DNA of 64,000 nt from Pseudomonas fortuita (GTDB lineage: Bacteria > Pseudomonadota > Gammaproteobacteria > Pseudomonadales > Pseudomonadaceae), in the NCBI RefSeq assembly GCF_026898135.2, contig NZ_CP114035.2, forward strand, positions 3,761,501 through 3,825,500, in the 5' to 3' direction. Positions within the stretch are counted from its first letter, which is position 1. Each line of letters starts with the position of its first letter. Shown here in pieces: positions 8,409 through 17,306 of this stretch. The notes beneath the pieces are model-generated. The model searched no databases. It saw only the letters and a program-made list of their open reading frames with translations, and was not told the origin of the DNA. Position numbers and translations under genes: made by a program.

Positions 8409-9359
8409 ATGATCGATGCCGTAGTGGTATCCCGTAACGATGAAGCGCAGGGTATCTGCAGTTTCGAGTTGGCGGCGGCGGATGGCAGCCTGCTGCCGGC
8501 GTTCAGCGCCGGCGCGCATATCGACGTGCATTTGCCTGATGGGCTCGTGCGCCAGTATTCGCTGTGCAACCACCCCGAAGAACGCCACCGTTATCTGATT
8601 GGCGTCCTCAACGACCCGGCTTCGCGGGGCGGCTCACGCAGCTTGCATGAGCAGGTGCAGGCCGGCGCCCGGCTGCGCATCAGCGCGCCGCGCAACCTGT
8701 TCCCGCTGGCCGAGGGTGCGCGGCGCAGCCTTTTGTTTGCCGGTGGCATCGGCATTACCCCGATCCTGTGCATGGCTGAGCAGTTGTCCCACAGCGGCCA
8801 CCCGTTCGAGCTGCACTACTGCGCCCGCTCCAGCGAGCGTGCGGCCTTTGTCGAGCGCATTCGCAACGCGCCATTCGCTGATCGCCTGGTCGTGCACTTT
8901 GACGAGCAACCGGAAACCGCACTGGATATCGCTCAGGTGCTGGGCAACCCGCAAGACGATGTGCACCTGTATGTATGCGGGCCCGGCGGGTTCATGCAGC
9001 ATGTGCTGGCCAGCGCCAAGGGGCTGGGCTGGCAGGAGGCCAACCTGCACCGCGAGTACTTTGCCGCAGCGCCCGTGGATGCCAGCAACGACGGTAGTTT
9101 TTCGGTGCAGGTGAGCAGCACGGGGCAAGTGTTCGAGGTGCCAGCCGACCAGACCGTGGTGCAGGTGCTGGAACAGCACGGTATCGAGATCGCCATGTCA
9201 TGCGAGCAGGGTATTTGCGGCACCTGCCTGACGCGGGTGCTGCAAGGCACGCCGGACCATCGCGACATGTTCCTCACCGAAGAGGAGCAGGCGCTGAACG
9301 ATCAGTTCACGCCCTGCTGCTCGCGCTCGAAGTCGCCGCTGCTGGTGCTGGATATCTGA
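8409..9359 (+). CDS. vanB: Vanillate O-demethylase, reductase subunit VanB
   Basis: A 316-residue reductase passing electrons from NAD(P)H to VanA. Domain order is FMN/FAD-binding beta-barrel (RQYSLCN, residues 49-54), nucleotide-binding domain (FAGGIGITPIL, 110-120; YVCGPGGFM, 189-196) and a C-terminal plant-type [2Fe-2S] ferredoxin with cysteines 265, 270, 273 and 303. This order, with the ferredoxin at the C-terminus, is that of the phthalate dioxygenase reductase family. ATG 8409 follows vanA by 10 bp, so the two are co-transcribed. Its stop is 7 bp from the convergent vanR stop. Confidence 0.96.
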   Translation: MIDAVVVSRNDEAQGICSFELAAADGSLLPAFSAGAHIDVHLPDGLVRQYSLCNHPEERHRYLIGVLNDPASRGGSRSLHEQVQAGARLRISAPRNLFPLAEGARRSLLFAGGIGITPILCMAEQLSHSGHPFELHYCARSSERAAFVERIRNAPFADRLVVHFDEQPETALDIAQVLGNPQDDVHLYVCGPGGFMQHVLASAKGLGWQEANLHREYFAAAPVDASNDGSFSVQVSSTGQVFEVPADQTVVQVLEQHGIEIAMSCEQGICGTCLTRVLQGTPDHRDMFLTEEEQALNDQFTPCCSRSKSPLLVLDI

Positions 9360-9366
9360 ACCAGTT

Positions 9367-10080
9367 TTACGACAAGGGCAGGATGACTTTCATGCTCGCG
9401 TCCGCCGTTGCGCCGCCAAAGGTCTCGGCGTAGCGCAAAGTGGCATTGGCGTGCTCGCGCATGATCGCTTCGGCGCGGGCACCCTGACGGTTGGTCAGGG
9501 CGTCGAACACCGCGTGGTGCTGCATATGGGCGAAGTTGAAGCGCCGGTACTCGCGGGCCAGGTCATGGCGGTCCACGGCCAGTGCGGTGACCGAGGCGAA
9601 CGGCAGGTGGTCGTTGCGTGCCAGGGCATCGGCGATGGCCGGGTTGTGGCTGGCTTCGATGATCACCTGGTGAAAGCGCATGTTCAGGTCGTGATAGGCC
9701 TGCAGGTCCTCTTCGGTGACGAAGCCCTTGTCGAACAACTGATCGCCCTCGACCAGGCACTGTTGCAGCGCCGCGCGCGCTTGCGCCGACAAGCCACGCT
9801 CTGCAGCCTGGCGAGCGGCCAACCCCTCCAGCACGCCGCGGACCTCCACCGCACCTGCGATGTCATCGGCGCTGACCGAGCGCACCTGAAAACCCCGGCC
9901 GCCAAAACGCACCAGCAGGCCTTCCTGCTCGAGGGTACGAAACGCCATGCGCACCGGCATGCGGGAGACGCCGAACAGTTCGGCAGTGGGGACTTCCATC
10001 AAGCGCTCGCCGGCCGCCAGCTCGCCCGAGGCGATCATCTTGCGCAGCGCAACCAGCACCATTTGACCGGGTTTGCTCAT
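9367..10080 (-). CDS. vanR: GntR-family (FadR subfamily) vanillate repressor VanR
   Basis: A 237-residue repressor with an N-terminal winged helix (LRKMIASGELAAGERL ... TAELFGVSRMPVRMAFRTLEQEGLL) and an all-helical FCD ligand domain whose histidines (HDLNMRFHQ, and the HMQHHAVF region) resemble the metal/effector site. It sits convergent to vanAB, where VanR is expected, and the effector is presumably vanillate. ATG 10080 has GGAAG eight bases upstream; an in-frame ATG at 10101 would add seven residues but lacks a good ribosome site. Four sites with the core ATGGATCC in this window are its likely targets. Confidence 0.9.
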   Translation of the reverse strand: MSKPGQMVLVALRKMIASGELAAGERLMEVPTAELFGVSRMPVRMAFRTLEQEGLLVRFGGRGFQVRSVSADDIAGAVEVRGVLEGLAARQAAERGLSAQARAALQQCLVEGDQLFDKGFVTEEDLQAYHDLNMRFHQVIIEASHNPAIADALARNDHLPFASVTALAVDRHDLAREYRRFNFAHMQHHAVFDALTNRQGARAEAIMREHANATLRYAETFGGATADASMKVILPLS

Positions 10081-10101
10081 CCAGGCTACTTCCAGGGACA
10101 T

Positions 10102-10420
10102 GAGCGGGCATCTTAGCGCAAGCCGAGGGGATGCTGCAGGCCTGTTCGGAGCGCACCACACAAAGCTCGAGACAGGTGTGTGCGTGTGGGTTCACCCGCG
10201 AAGCAGGCAACGCGGTACCTGGCACCGGCTTTGCCGGTGTTCGCGGGACAAGCCCGCTCCCACAGATACCGCGCTAGATTCCGGATATTGAGCAACACAA
10301 TGGCCCCCACAGTTTTCGCGCCAGCTTTCAGGTGTGGTGCAAGACAGTTGCCCCCACAGGTACTGCATAAGCCTGAACCCTGCGCGATACAAGGAGCGTG
10401 CTCACTGGGCATATTGCCGC
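10102..10420. repeat. Gap with REP sequences between vanR and the porin gene
   Basis: No gene is seen. The stretch holds a REP pair (halves near 10190-10205 and 10240-10262) with a perfect small hairpin, CACCGGC/GCCGGTG, at 10223-10239. Further REP-like fragments (cccacag next to ttcgcg) lie to about 10360. No clear promoter for vanR was recognised here and no VanR box was found, so vanR may be weakly constitutive. Confidence 0.6.
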
Positions 10421-11674
10421 TTACAGCGTCAGCGGGTAGCTGACGATCAGTCGCGTCTGGTCGAAATCGCTGTTGAAGCTGCGCCGGTTGGTAGCGTTGT
10501 TCAGACGGATATTGAGGTTCTTCAGCGCTCCGCTCTGGAACGTGTAGTTCACCTCGGTATCACGCTCCCACTCCTTGCCATTGCTGCCCGCCGCCGTGGT
10601 GGCATTTTCGCCATGCCCGTAACGCACCATGGCCAACAGTCCCGGCACACCCAGCGCGGCAAAGTTGTAGTCGTAGCGCACTTGCCACGAGCGCTCGTCG
10701 GCGTTACTGAAGTTGCCGTTGAACATGTCGTTACCCAAGGTGCGGCCGCTGCTGCCGTACACCGACATCCACTGGCTGTCGCCACTGACTTTCTGCAACC
10801 CCAGGTACAGCGTGTGGCCACTGTGCGAAGCTGACAGCAGAGCGTAACCAGTGCGGCTCTTGATATCGCCAATGCGCGCCTGGCCGTCATCCCGGTCGAT
10901 GAAGTAACCCAGGTTGGCCCCCAGCGTCCACTCGCCCACTCGCTGGCTATGCAGCAGGTTGAAGTAGCTTTGCTGGTAGATATCCTCCAGCTGCGAATGC
11001 CAGGCGCCAATCAGCGTACGCTGCTGGTTGAAGCGGTATTCTGTGCCGGCGTAGTTGAAGCCGTCCGAGGTAACCCCGGGGGCGGCCCAGGCAGAAAGGT
11101 CCTGCATATCGGACGAGTTGCGCAGGCTGACCTCGCGGTACTGGCCGGCTTGCAGGCTCAGGCCTTCGATTTCCCGCGAGTCGAGCATGGCGCCACGGAA
11201 GGTCTGCGGCAGCAGGCGGCCATCGTCGTAGCGCAGCAGCGGAATATCCGGCAGCAACTCACCCACCTTCAGCTCGGTCGATGAAATACGCAGCTTGGCC
11301 GCCAGCCCGGCGCGGCCATACTCGTCGGCCGCACGCCCGTCATCGTGCACTGGCAGCAGTTCGGAGCCGCTGGTACCGCGGCCACTGTCCAGCTTCATGC
11401 CGAACATTGCGATGCCGTCCAGGCCAACACCGATCAGCCCCGGGGTGTAGCCAGAGCTGAACTTGAAGATGAAGCCCTGGGCCCATTCTTCGACGTTGCT
11501 CTTGGCCGCTCCTGGGTCGCGGAAATCGCGGTTGAAGTAGTAGTTGCGCAGTGTCAGCCCGGCCTTGGCATCTTCAAAAAAGCCCCCCTCCTCGGCCCAA
11601 GCCGGCATACCCAGGCCAAGCGCCAGCGAAACCACCGAGGCCGAACGGGCCAGGGTGCAGGTTGTGTGCATCAT
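10421..11674 (-). CDS. OprD-family outer-membrane porin (probable vanillate/aromatic acid channel)
   Basis: A 417-residue outer-membrane protein of the OprD/OpdK class of substrate-specific 18-stranded porins. A signal peptide of about 27 residues ends at MPAWA, and the protein closes with an aromatic/hydrophobic terminal strand (LIVSYPLTL). The segment GGFFEDAKAGLTLRNYYFNRDFRDP is the usual OprD N-terminus. It follows the MFS transporter gene by 102 bp on the same strand, next to vanR, which points to uptake of vanillate or related aromatic acids (OpdK is the P. aeruginosa vanillate porin). Two ATGs stand in tandem at the start; the first is used. Confidence 0.88.
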   Translation of the reverse strand: MMHTTCTLARSASVVSLALGLGMPAWAEEGGFFEDAKAGLTLRNYYFNRDFRDPGAAKSNVEEWAQGFIFKFSSGYTPGLIGVGLDGIAMFGMKLDSGRGTSGSELLPVHDDGRAADEYGRAGLAAKLRISSTELKVGELLPDIPLLRYDDGRLLPQTFRGAMLDSREIEGLSLQAGQYREVSLRNSSDMQDLSAWAAPGVTSDGFNYAGTEYRFNQQRTLIGAWHSQLEDIYQQSYFNLLHSQRVGEWTLGANLGYFIDRDDGQARIGDIKSRTGYALLSASHSGHTLYLGLQKVSGDSQWMSVYGSSGRTLGNDMFNGNFSNADERSWQVRYDYNFAALGVPGLLAMVRYGHGENATTAAGSNGKEWERDTEVNYTFQSGALKNLNIRLNNATNRRSFNSDFDQTRLIVSYPLTL

Positions 11675-11776
11675 TATTATTGTTCTCCGCTTTCAATAGG
11701 CGCAGCCGAACGCCCCAGGCCAACTTGGCCCAGGGCAGCACGCTGCATTCAGGTACCCGGCCAGGCCGGGTTGCGC

Positions 11777-13117
11777 TCAGTGGCTCAGTGCATCTGCCGG
11801 CTGCGCAGGCGCCGGCTTGGTCATTGGGCGCAGCAACAGCAGGCAACCCGCGGCAAGCACGAATACGCTGGCAAACACCCCGTACAGGTGCAGTGGCTGC
11901 CAGCCGCCATCGAGCAACACGCCGGCCACGGTCGGCGACAAGATGGCGCCCATGCGGCCGATGCCGATGCCCCAACCCACGCCGGTAGCGCGCACAGAGG
12001 CGTCATAGACCACCGGCGACAGGGCATACAGGCCGGCTACGCAGCCATTGGAGAACAGCCCGATCAGCAGCCCCAAGGCCAAGGCTGCACTGACCGACGC
12101 GCCATTGACCACAAATAGCACCAGCAACGCCGCCGTGATCAGCATGAACAGCGCCAGCACGCGGGTGAGTGGCCAGCGCGACGCCAGGCCACCGATCAGC
12201 GCCGCGCCGAGGATGCCGCCGACACTCAACAGCACCCCGCCGGTGATGCCCTGCTGTGCCGACAGGCCGGCGGCGACCAGCAGTTTCGGCGTCCAGCTCA
12301 TGACGAAGTAGAACCCGAACATGACCAGGAAGAACAGTAACCAGATCACCAGCGTGGTGCGGCGCATGGACGGCGCCAGCAGTTGCCGGAAGCCGCGGGC
12401 GGCGCCCGGCTCCCTTGCTACGGGTGTTGGCAGGTGTGCCAGCGCCGGCTGGCCAAGGCGCATGGCCAGGCGGTTGACCCGTGCCAGCGCATTGGCCGGT
12501 CGACGCGCCAGCAGAAAATCCAGCGACTCCGGCAGCCACAACAGCACCAGCGGGATTACCAGCACGGTGACAATGCCGCCAAACAAAAACACCGAGCGCC
12601 AACCCCAATGCCCCAGCAGCCATACCGCCAGCAAACCGCCCAGCGTCGCGCCCAGGGCGTAGCCGGTTGACTGCAGGCTCACCGCCAGGCCGCGCCAGCG
12701 TTTGCTGGCGTACTCACTGGCAATCACATTGCTGCTGGCCAGGATGCCGCCAATGCCCAGCCCGGTCAGGCCACGCAGCAGCGCCAGTTGCAACGGGCTC
12801 TGGCTCATTGCCGAGAGCAACATGCCAATACCGGAAAGCGCCAGGCACAGCAGGATCAGCGGGCGGCGGCCAAAGCGGTCGGCCCAAGGCGCGATGAACA
12901 ACGAACCGGCCGCCATGCCGAACAGGCCGGCACTGAGCAGCAGCCCCACCTGCGCCCCGTTAAGACCCCATTCGGCGGACACCGAGGCAGCGGTGAAGGC
13001 CATCACCAGGACGTCGAAGCCATCGATCATGTTGAGGAGGATACAAATACCGATGGCCAGGTACTGAAAGCGGCCCATCGGGTCGTTGTCCAGCCGTTGC
13101 TTGAGATCGGCATTCAT
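11777..13117 (-). CDS. vanK: Aromatic acid:H+ symporter (AAHS, MFS), VanK/PcaK-like
   Basis: A 446-residue inner-membrane transporter with twelve predicted helices. The AAHS hallmark DGFDV is in helix 1 (about residues 33-37), the MFS motif WADRFGRRP follows helix 2, and RGLTGLGIGG marks helix 4. Family members import vanillate, protocatechuate or 4-hydroxybenzoate. It lies upstream of the porin gene on the same strand and beside vanABR, so vanillate uptake is the likely role, while PcaK-like breadth cannot be excluded. A VanR-type box lies 186 bp before the start. Confidence 0.85.
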   Translation of the reverse strand: MNADLKQRLDNDPMGRFQYLAIGICILLNMIDGFDVLVMAFTAASVSAEWGLNGAQVGLLLSAGLFGMAAGSLFIAPWADRFGRRPLILLCLALSGIGMLLSAMSQSPLQLALLRGLTGLGIGGILASSNVIASEYASKRWRGLAVSLQSTGYALGATLGGLLAVWLLGHWGWRSVFLFGGIVTVLVIPLVLLWLPESLDFLLARRPANALARVNRLAMRLGQPALAHLPTPVAREPGAARGFRQLLAPSMRRTTLVIWLLFFLVMFGFYFVMSWTPKLLVAAGLSAQQGITGGVLLSVGGILGAALIGGLASRWPLTRVLALFMLITAALLVLFVVNGASVSAALALGLLIGLFSNGCVAGLYALSPVVYDASVRATGVGWGIGIGRMGAILSPTVAGVLLDGGWQPLHLYGVFASVFVLAAGCLLLLRPMTKPAPAQPADALSH

Positions 13118-13302
13118 AGGGTCACCTGCCGGCCTGGGTTGGCCACAAGTGAGAGGACAGATGTGCAGACGCAGGCGAAGCGGTAGGAACCATGACGGTT
13201 CCGTGGCCGTGAGAAGCCATTCATGACTTGGACCCTTTTTGTAATTGTTATCGCATACGGCAGGAGGGCTCCTGCCGCTGTCAGGCGCTCAATCAACCAG
13301 AT

Positions 13303-13314
13303 AATGGATCCACA
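13303..13314. promoter_or_regulatory. VanR operator 3 (upstream of the transporter-porin unit)
   Basis: AATGGATCCACA. The left half is identical to the perfect VanR box at vanA and the right half is relaxed. It lies 186 bp before the MFS gene on the minus strand, and a CATTAT that could act as a -10 overlaps it on that strand, but no good -35 was found. Confidence 0.55.
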
Positions 13315-13462
13315 AACAATGAGCATGGCTTAGTCCCCCCAGTTAAACCGTTCATGAAAAAGATAAAATCATCAAACAAAATTGTGTTTATCTATATTAA
13401 TCAGGCATTTACAGATTTAATGCTGGATAAAAATTTTGTTCGTTTATCGAACGCTACAATTT

Positions 13463-13474
13463 TGTGGATCCATA
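13463..13474. promoter_or_regulatory. VanR operator 4 (between the transporter and PBP2 genes)
   Basis: TGTGGATCCATA, the mirror of site 3 (half box ATGGATCC read on the minus strand). A TACAAT that could be a plus-strand -10 lies just upstream (13455-13460). Sites 3 and 4 are 160 bp apart, so either could serve the minus-strand transporter promoter, a plus-strand promoter towards the PBP2 gene, or a loop. Confidence 0.5.
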
Positions 13475-13689
13475 AAAGAAGCCCAAATCCATGCCTGAGC
13501 GCTCAAGAGGCAGCAGCGATGAACAAATCTTCATGTTCCCCGCCAGCGCCCTGATTCCGGGGTGGGCAGACATTAACCGCCCACCGTCAGTCGCCACTCG
13601 CCTTGAGGGCGCGGTGGGTGTTGCGTAGCATCCCCGGCCCGATCGCGCGCCCGTACAGCCACCGCGATACCTGCAGACAAGAGCTACTG

Positions 13690-15585
13690 ATGCCACAACC
13701 CATCCCCCTCAAGGACCACGAAAAGGAAAAGCACCTGGTCAATCGCCGGCTCCTGGCCTGCGCCATCCTGGTCTTCAGCCTGGTCGCCGTGCTGGTGGGG
13801 CGGCTGTATGTCTTGCAGGTGCTGCAGCACGACCAGCAGACCGCCGTGTCGGAAAACAACCGTGTGCACGTGCTGCCCATCGCCCCCGAACGCGGGCTGA
13901 TCTACGACCGCAACGGCGTGGTGCTGGCCGACAACAAACCCAGCTTCGACCTGACCATGACCCGCGAGCGGGCCGGCGGCGACTCGGCCAAGGTGCTCGA
14001 CACCCTCACCCAGGTGCTAGGCCTGACCGAAGACGACCGCAAGCAGTTCGACAAAGACCTGCGCCGTGGCCGCAAGCCGTTCGAACCGGTAACCCTGATG
14101 GTAGGCCTGAGCGAAGAGCAGATCGCCCTGGTGGCGGTGAACCAGTTCCGCCTGCCGGGCCTGGAAGTAGAGCCACAGTTCATCCGCGAATACCCCTTGG
14201 CCGAACATTTCGCCCACTCGGTGGGTTATGTGGGGCGCATCAACGAGAAAGAGGCCAAGGTTCTCGACAGCACCGAGTACCGTGGCACCCAGTCAATCGG
14301 CAAGACCGGTATCGAACACTTCTACGAAAGCCAGCTGCACGGGCATGTGGGCTACGAGGAGGTCGAGACCAACGCCCAGGGCCGGGTGATGCGCGTGCTC
14401 AACCACAAGGCCCCGACCCCGGGACAAGACATCGTCCTGACCCTGGACGCCCACTTGCAGGTGGCCGCAGAAAAGGCCTTGGGCGACCGCCGTGGCTCGG
14501 TGGTGGTACTGGACCCGGCCAATGGCGACGTGCTGGCAATGGTCAGCAACCCCAGCTTCGACCCCAACCTGTTCGTCAAGGGCATCAGCTTCAAGCAGTA
14601 CGCCGAACTGCGCGATTCCATCGACCGACCGCTGTTCAACCGTGTGCTGCGCGGCCTGTATGCCCCAGGCTCGACGGTGAAACCGGAAGTGGCCATCGCC
14701 GGCCTCGACAGCGGCGTGATCACCCCAGGCAGCCGGGTGTTCGACCCGGGCTATTACGAGCTGCCCAACTATGACCACAAGTACCGCAACTGGAACCGCA
14801 GCGGCGACGGCTGGGTGGACATGTACACCGCCATCATGCGGTCCAACGACACCTATTTCTACGACCTGGCGCACAAGCTGGGCATCGACCGCCTGCATGA
14901 CTACATGGCCGAATTCGGCCTGGGCCAGAAGGTGTCGCTGGACATGTTCGAAGAGGCCTCCGGGCTGATGCCGTCGGCCCAGTGGAAGCGTGCCAGCCGG
15001 CGCCAGGCCTGGTTCCCGGGCGAAACGCTGATTCTTGGCATTGGTCAAGGTTACATGCAGGTCACCCCGCTGCAGCTGGCCCAGGCCACCAGCCTGCTGG
15101 CGAGCAAGGGCGTGTGGCATCGCCCGCACCTGGCCATGACCGTGGGTGGCGATGCGCCGGTGGACCCCAACCCGATGCCCAACATCGTGCTGCACGACAA
15201 GCATGCCTGGGACCAGGTCAGCCAGGGCATGCAGATGGTCATGCACGACCCGCGCGGTATTGCCCGCGCCGCTGCGGCGGGCGCGCAATACCGGATCGCC
15301 GGCAAGAGTGGTACCGCGCAGGTGGTGGCGATCAAGCAGGGTGAGCGTTACAACCGCAACAAGACCCTGGAGCGCCACCGCGACAACGCCCTGTTTGTCG
15401 GCTTTGCACCGGCCGACCACCCGAGTGTGGTGGTGGCGGTGATGATCGAGAACGGTGAGGCTGGGGGCCGGGTGGCGGGGCCGGTGGTGCGCGAGGTGAT
15501 GGATGCTTACCTGCTGGATGAGCAAGGGCACCTGAAGCCTGAGTATGCGGGCGGTGCAAGTGGCCGTAACGTGCCACACATCTGA
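13690..15585 (+). CDS. mrdA: Penicillin-binding protein 2 (peptidoglycan DD-transpeptidase), stand-alone copy
   Basis: A 631-residue class B PBP, close to the 633 of E. coli PBP2. It has a cytoplasmic N-terminus, one membrane helix (about residues 20-42), a dimerisation/pedestal domain with RGLIYDRNG (68-76) and a transpeptidase domain. The active serine is S328 in STVK (328-331), the second motif is SND in MRSNDTYFYD, and the third is KSG in AGKSGTAQVV. All catalytic motifs are intact. The usual partners rodA, rlpA and mltB are not beside it, so it is probably the second mrdA copy found in some pseudomonads. Its upstream gap carries VanR-type boxes. Confidence 0.92.
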   Translation: MPQPIPLKDHEKEKHLVNRRLLACAILVFSLVAVLVGRLYVLQVLQHDQQTAVSENNRVHVLPIAPERGLIYDRNGVVLADNKPSFDLTMTRERAGGDSAKVLDTLTQVLGLTEDDRKQFDKDLRRGRKPFEPVTLMVGLSEEQIALVAVNQFRLPGLEVEPQFIREYPLAEHFAHSVGYVGRINEKEAKVLDSTEYRGTQSIGKTGIEHFYESQLHGHVGYEEVETNAQGRVMRVLNHKAPTPGQDIVLTLDAHLQVAAEKALGDRRGSVVVLDPANGDVLAMVSNPSFDPNLFVKGISFKQYAELRDSIDRPLFNRVLRGLYAPGSTVKPEVAIAGLDSGVITPGSRVFDPGYYELPNYDHKYRNWNRSGDGWVDMYTAIMRSNDTYFYDLAHKLGIDRLHDYMAEFGLGQKVSLDMFEEASGLMPSAQWKRASRRQAWFPGETLILGIGQGYMQVTPLQLAQATSLLASKGVWHRPHLAMTVGGDAPVDPNPMPNIVLHDKHAWDQVSQGMQMVMHDPRGIARAAAAGAQYRIAGKSGTAQVVAIKQGERYNRNKTLERHRDNALFVGFAPADHPSVVVAVMIENGEAGGRVAGPVVREVMDAYLLDEQGHLKPEYAGGASGRNVPHI

Positions 15586-15674
15586 GAATTCGGGGCTGCT
15601 TCGCGCCCAATGGCTGCGGTGCGGTGCTGGGCTCGGGGAACCTGCCTGGGAGGAAATCGGCCATGGGCCTACTA

Positions 15675-15767
15675 GCCTCTTCGCGGGCACGCCCGCGCCC
15701 ACAAGTACTGCACAGATCCTGAGGCCTGTGAGATTCCTGTGGGAGCGGGCGTGCCCGCGAAGAGGCC
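15675..15767. repeat. REP pair (inverted)
   Basis: Two inverted REP units (15675-15704 and 15736-15767) with the core gcgggc next to gcccgcg, flanking a short spacer, between the convergent PBP2 and ABC-transporter genes. Confidence 0.85.
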
Positions 15768-15819
15768 AGCAAGACAAACACTCAACCCCAGGGCAAATCC
15801 TCTTGTCATTGTGATTGGA

Positions 15820-16536
15820 TCATTCGCCCAGGTAGGCCTTCTTCACCTGGTCGTCATGCAACAAGGTCTTGGCACAGCCTTCCAGGCTGATACGGCCGCC
15901 ATCGATCACGTAGGCGCGCTGACAGGTCTGCAGCGCCAGGCGGGCGTTCTGCTCCACCAGCAGTAGCGTTACCCCGCCCTTGACCACTTCGACGATGGTT
16001 TCGAAAATCTTCTGCACGATGATCGGCGCCAACCCCATGGAGGGCTCGTCCAGCAACAATAGCTTGGGCCGCCCCATCAGTGCCCGTGAAATGGCCAGCA
16101 TCTGCTGCTCGCCACCCGACATGGTGCCGGCCAGCTGAAAGGCACGTTCTTTCAAACGCGGAAAGATACCGTACATGCGTTCGATGTCAGCACCGATGGC
16201 GTCCTTGCCGTCGCGCCGACTGAAGGCCCCCATCTCGAGGTTTTCGTGCACCGTCAGCTTGGGGAAAATGCCCCGCCCTTCCGGCACCAGCGCCAGCCCC
16301 TCGCGGATCAGGTCATGGCCCTTGATCGCCGCGTGCGCCTTGCCATCGAAGGTGATGCTGCCGGCGCTGGGCTTCAGCAAGCCGGCCAAGGTTTTCAGGG
16401 TGGTGGTCTTGCCGGCGCCATTGGCGCCGATCAGCGCCACCATCTCACCCTCGCCCACCGTCAGGTCGATGCCCTTGATGGCCTGGATAGCCCCGTAGCT
16501 GACCTTCAGGTCACTCACTTGCAGGATGTTTTTCAT
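15820..16536 (-). CDS. Branched-chain-type ABC importer, ATP-binding protein (LivF-like)
   Basis: A 238-residue ATPase. Walker A GANGAGKT (37-44), signature MSGGEQQML, Walker B LLLLDEPSMGL and the switch histidine replaced by the LivF-typical VEQN are visible. ATG 16536 overlaps the upstream LivG-type stop as ATGA. It is the last of five genes (binding protein, two permeases, two ATPases). The family carries branched-chain amino acids, but also urea, amides and aromatic acids, so the substrate is open. The neighbouring catabolic operon suggests an amide-like or amino-acid-like compound. Confidence 0.92.
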   Translation of the reverse strand: MKNILQVSDLKVSYGAIQAIKGIDLTVGEGEMVALIGANGAGKTTTLKTLAGLLKPSAGSITFDGKAHAAIKGHDLIREGLALVPEGRGIFPKLTVHENLEMGAFSRRDGKDAIGADIERMYGIFPRLKERAFQLAGTMSGGEQQMLAISRALMGRPKLLLLDEPSMGLAPIIVQKIFETIVEVVKGGVTLLLVEQNARLALQTCQRAYVIDGGRISLEGCAKTLLHDDQVKKAYLGE

Positions 16537-17306
16537 GCCACTGCCTCTGCACCCAGGTAGGCCTCGATCACGCGTGGATCCTTGCGCACGTCGGCCGGCA
16601 GGCCGTCGGCGATCTTGCGGCCGAATTCCAGTACGGTGATGTGGTCGCAAAGGCCCATCACCAGCTTCACGTCGTGCTCGATCAACAACACTGTCTTGCC
16701 ATCCGCCTTCATCTTGCACATCAGCTGGCGCAAGCCTTCGGTTTCCGAAGCGTTCATCCCCGCCGCCGGTTCGTCGAGCGCAATCAGCTTTGGCTCGGTG
16801 GCCAGCGCCCGAGCGATTTCCAGGCGGCGCTGGTCGCCGTAGGACAGGCTCTTGGCCAGTTCACCGGCCAAGTGGCCGATGCCGACGTAGTTCAGCCAGT
16901 AACGCGCGGCCTGGCGGATTTCCCGCTCTTCACGCACACAGGCCGGGGTACGCAGAATTGCGCCGAACACACCACTGCGGGTGCGTACGTGGCGGCCGAT
17001 CATCACGTTTTCCAGGGCGGTCATGTTGTGGAACAGGCGGATGTTCTGGAAGGTGCGGGAGATGCCTGCCTCCACCACCTTGTGCGGTTTGCTGATGCGC
17101 AGTGGCTTGCCGTCGAACATCACCCTGCCCTGCTCGGCCCGATACAGCCCAGTGAGCACGTTGAACAGCGTGGTCTTGCCGGCGCCATTGGGGCCCAGCA
17201 GGCCGCGGATCTCGCCGCGACGGATGCTCAGGTCAATGCCATGCAGGGCCTGCAGGCCACCGAAGAACTTGCTCACCTGATGCAGCTCGAGAAGGAAATC
17301 GCTCAT
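16533..17306 (-). CDS. Branched-chain-type ABC importer, ATP-binding protein (LivG-like)
   Basis: A 257-residue ATPase with Walker A GPNGAGKT (38-45), the LivG-type signature LSYGDQRRLEIARAL, Walker B LIALDEPAAGMN and switch histidine IEHD. The non-canonical signature (SYGDQRR) is normal for LivG. It overlaps both neighbours by 4 bp (ATGA), which shows tight translational coupling within the importer operon. Confidence 0.92.
   Translation of the reverse strand: MSDFLLELHQVSKFFGGLQALHGIDLSIRRGEIRGLLGPNGAGKTTLFNVLTGLYRAEQGRVMFDGKPLRISKPHKVVEAGISRTFQNIRLFHNMTALENVMIGRHVRTRSGVFGAILRTPACVREEREIRQAARYWLNYVGIGHLAGELAKSLSYGDQRRLEIARALATEPKLIALDEPAAGMNASETEGLRQLMCKMKADGKTVLLIEHDVKLVMGLCDHITVLEFGRKIADGLPADVRKDPRVIEAYLGAEAVA

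Larger units (their letters stand above)
13118..13689. other. Divergent gap between transporter and PBP2 genes
   Basis: A 572-bp stretch, AT-rich between 13330 and 13480, with the two VanR-type boxes listed separately. No protein gene is convincing in it; short frames lack ribosome sites and motifs. The base composition change suggests a regulatory zone with promoters in both directions. Confidence 0.5.

Noticed and set aside
14293..15777. Minus-strand open frame opposite the PBP2 gene
   Set aside because: The PBP2 frame has the SxxK, SxD and KSG motifs and full length; the opposite frame shows no known domain.
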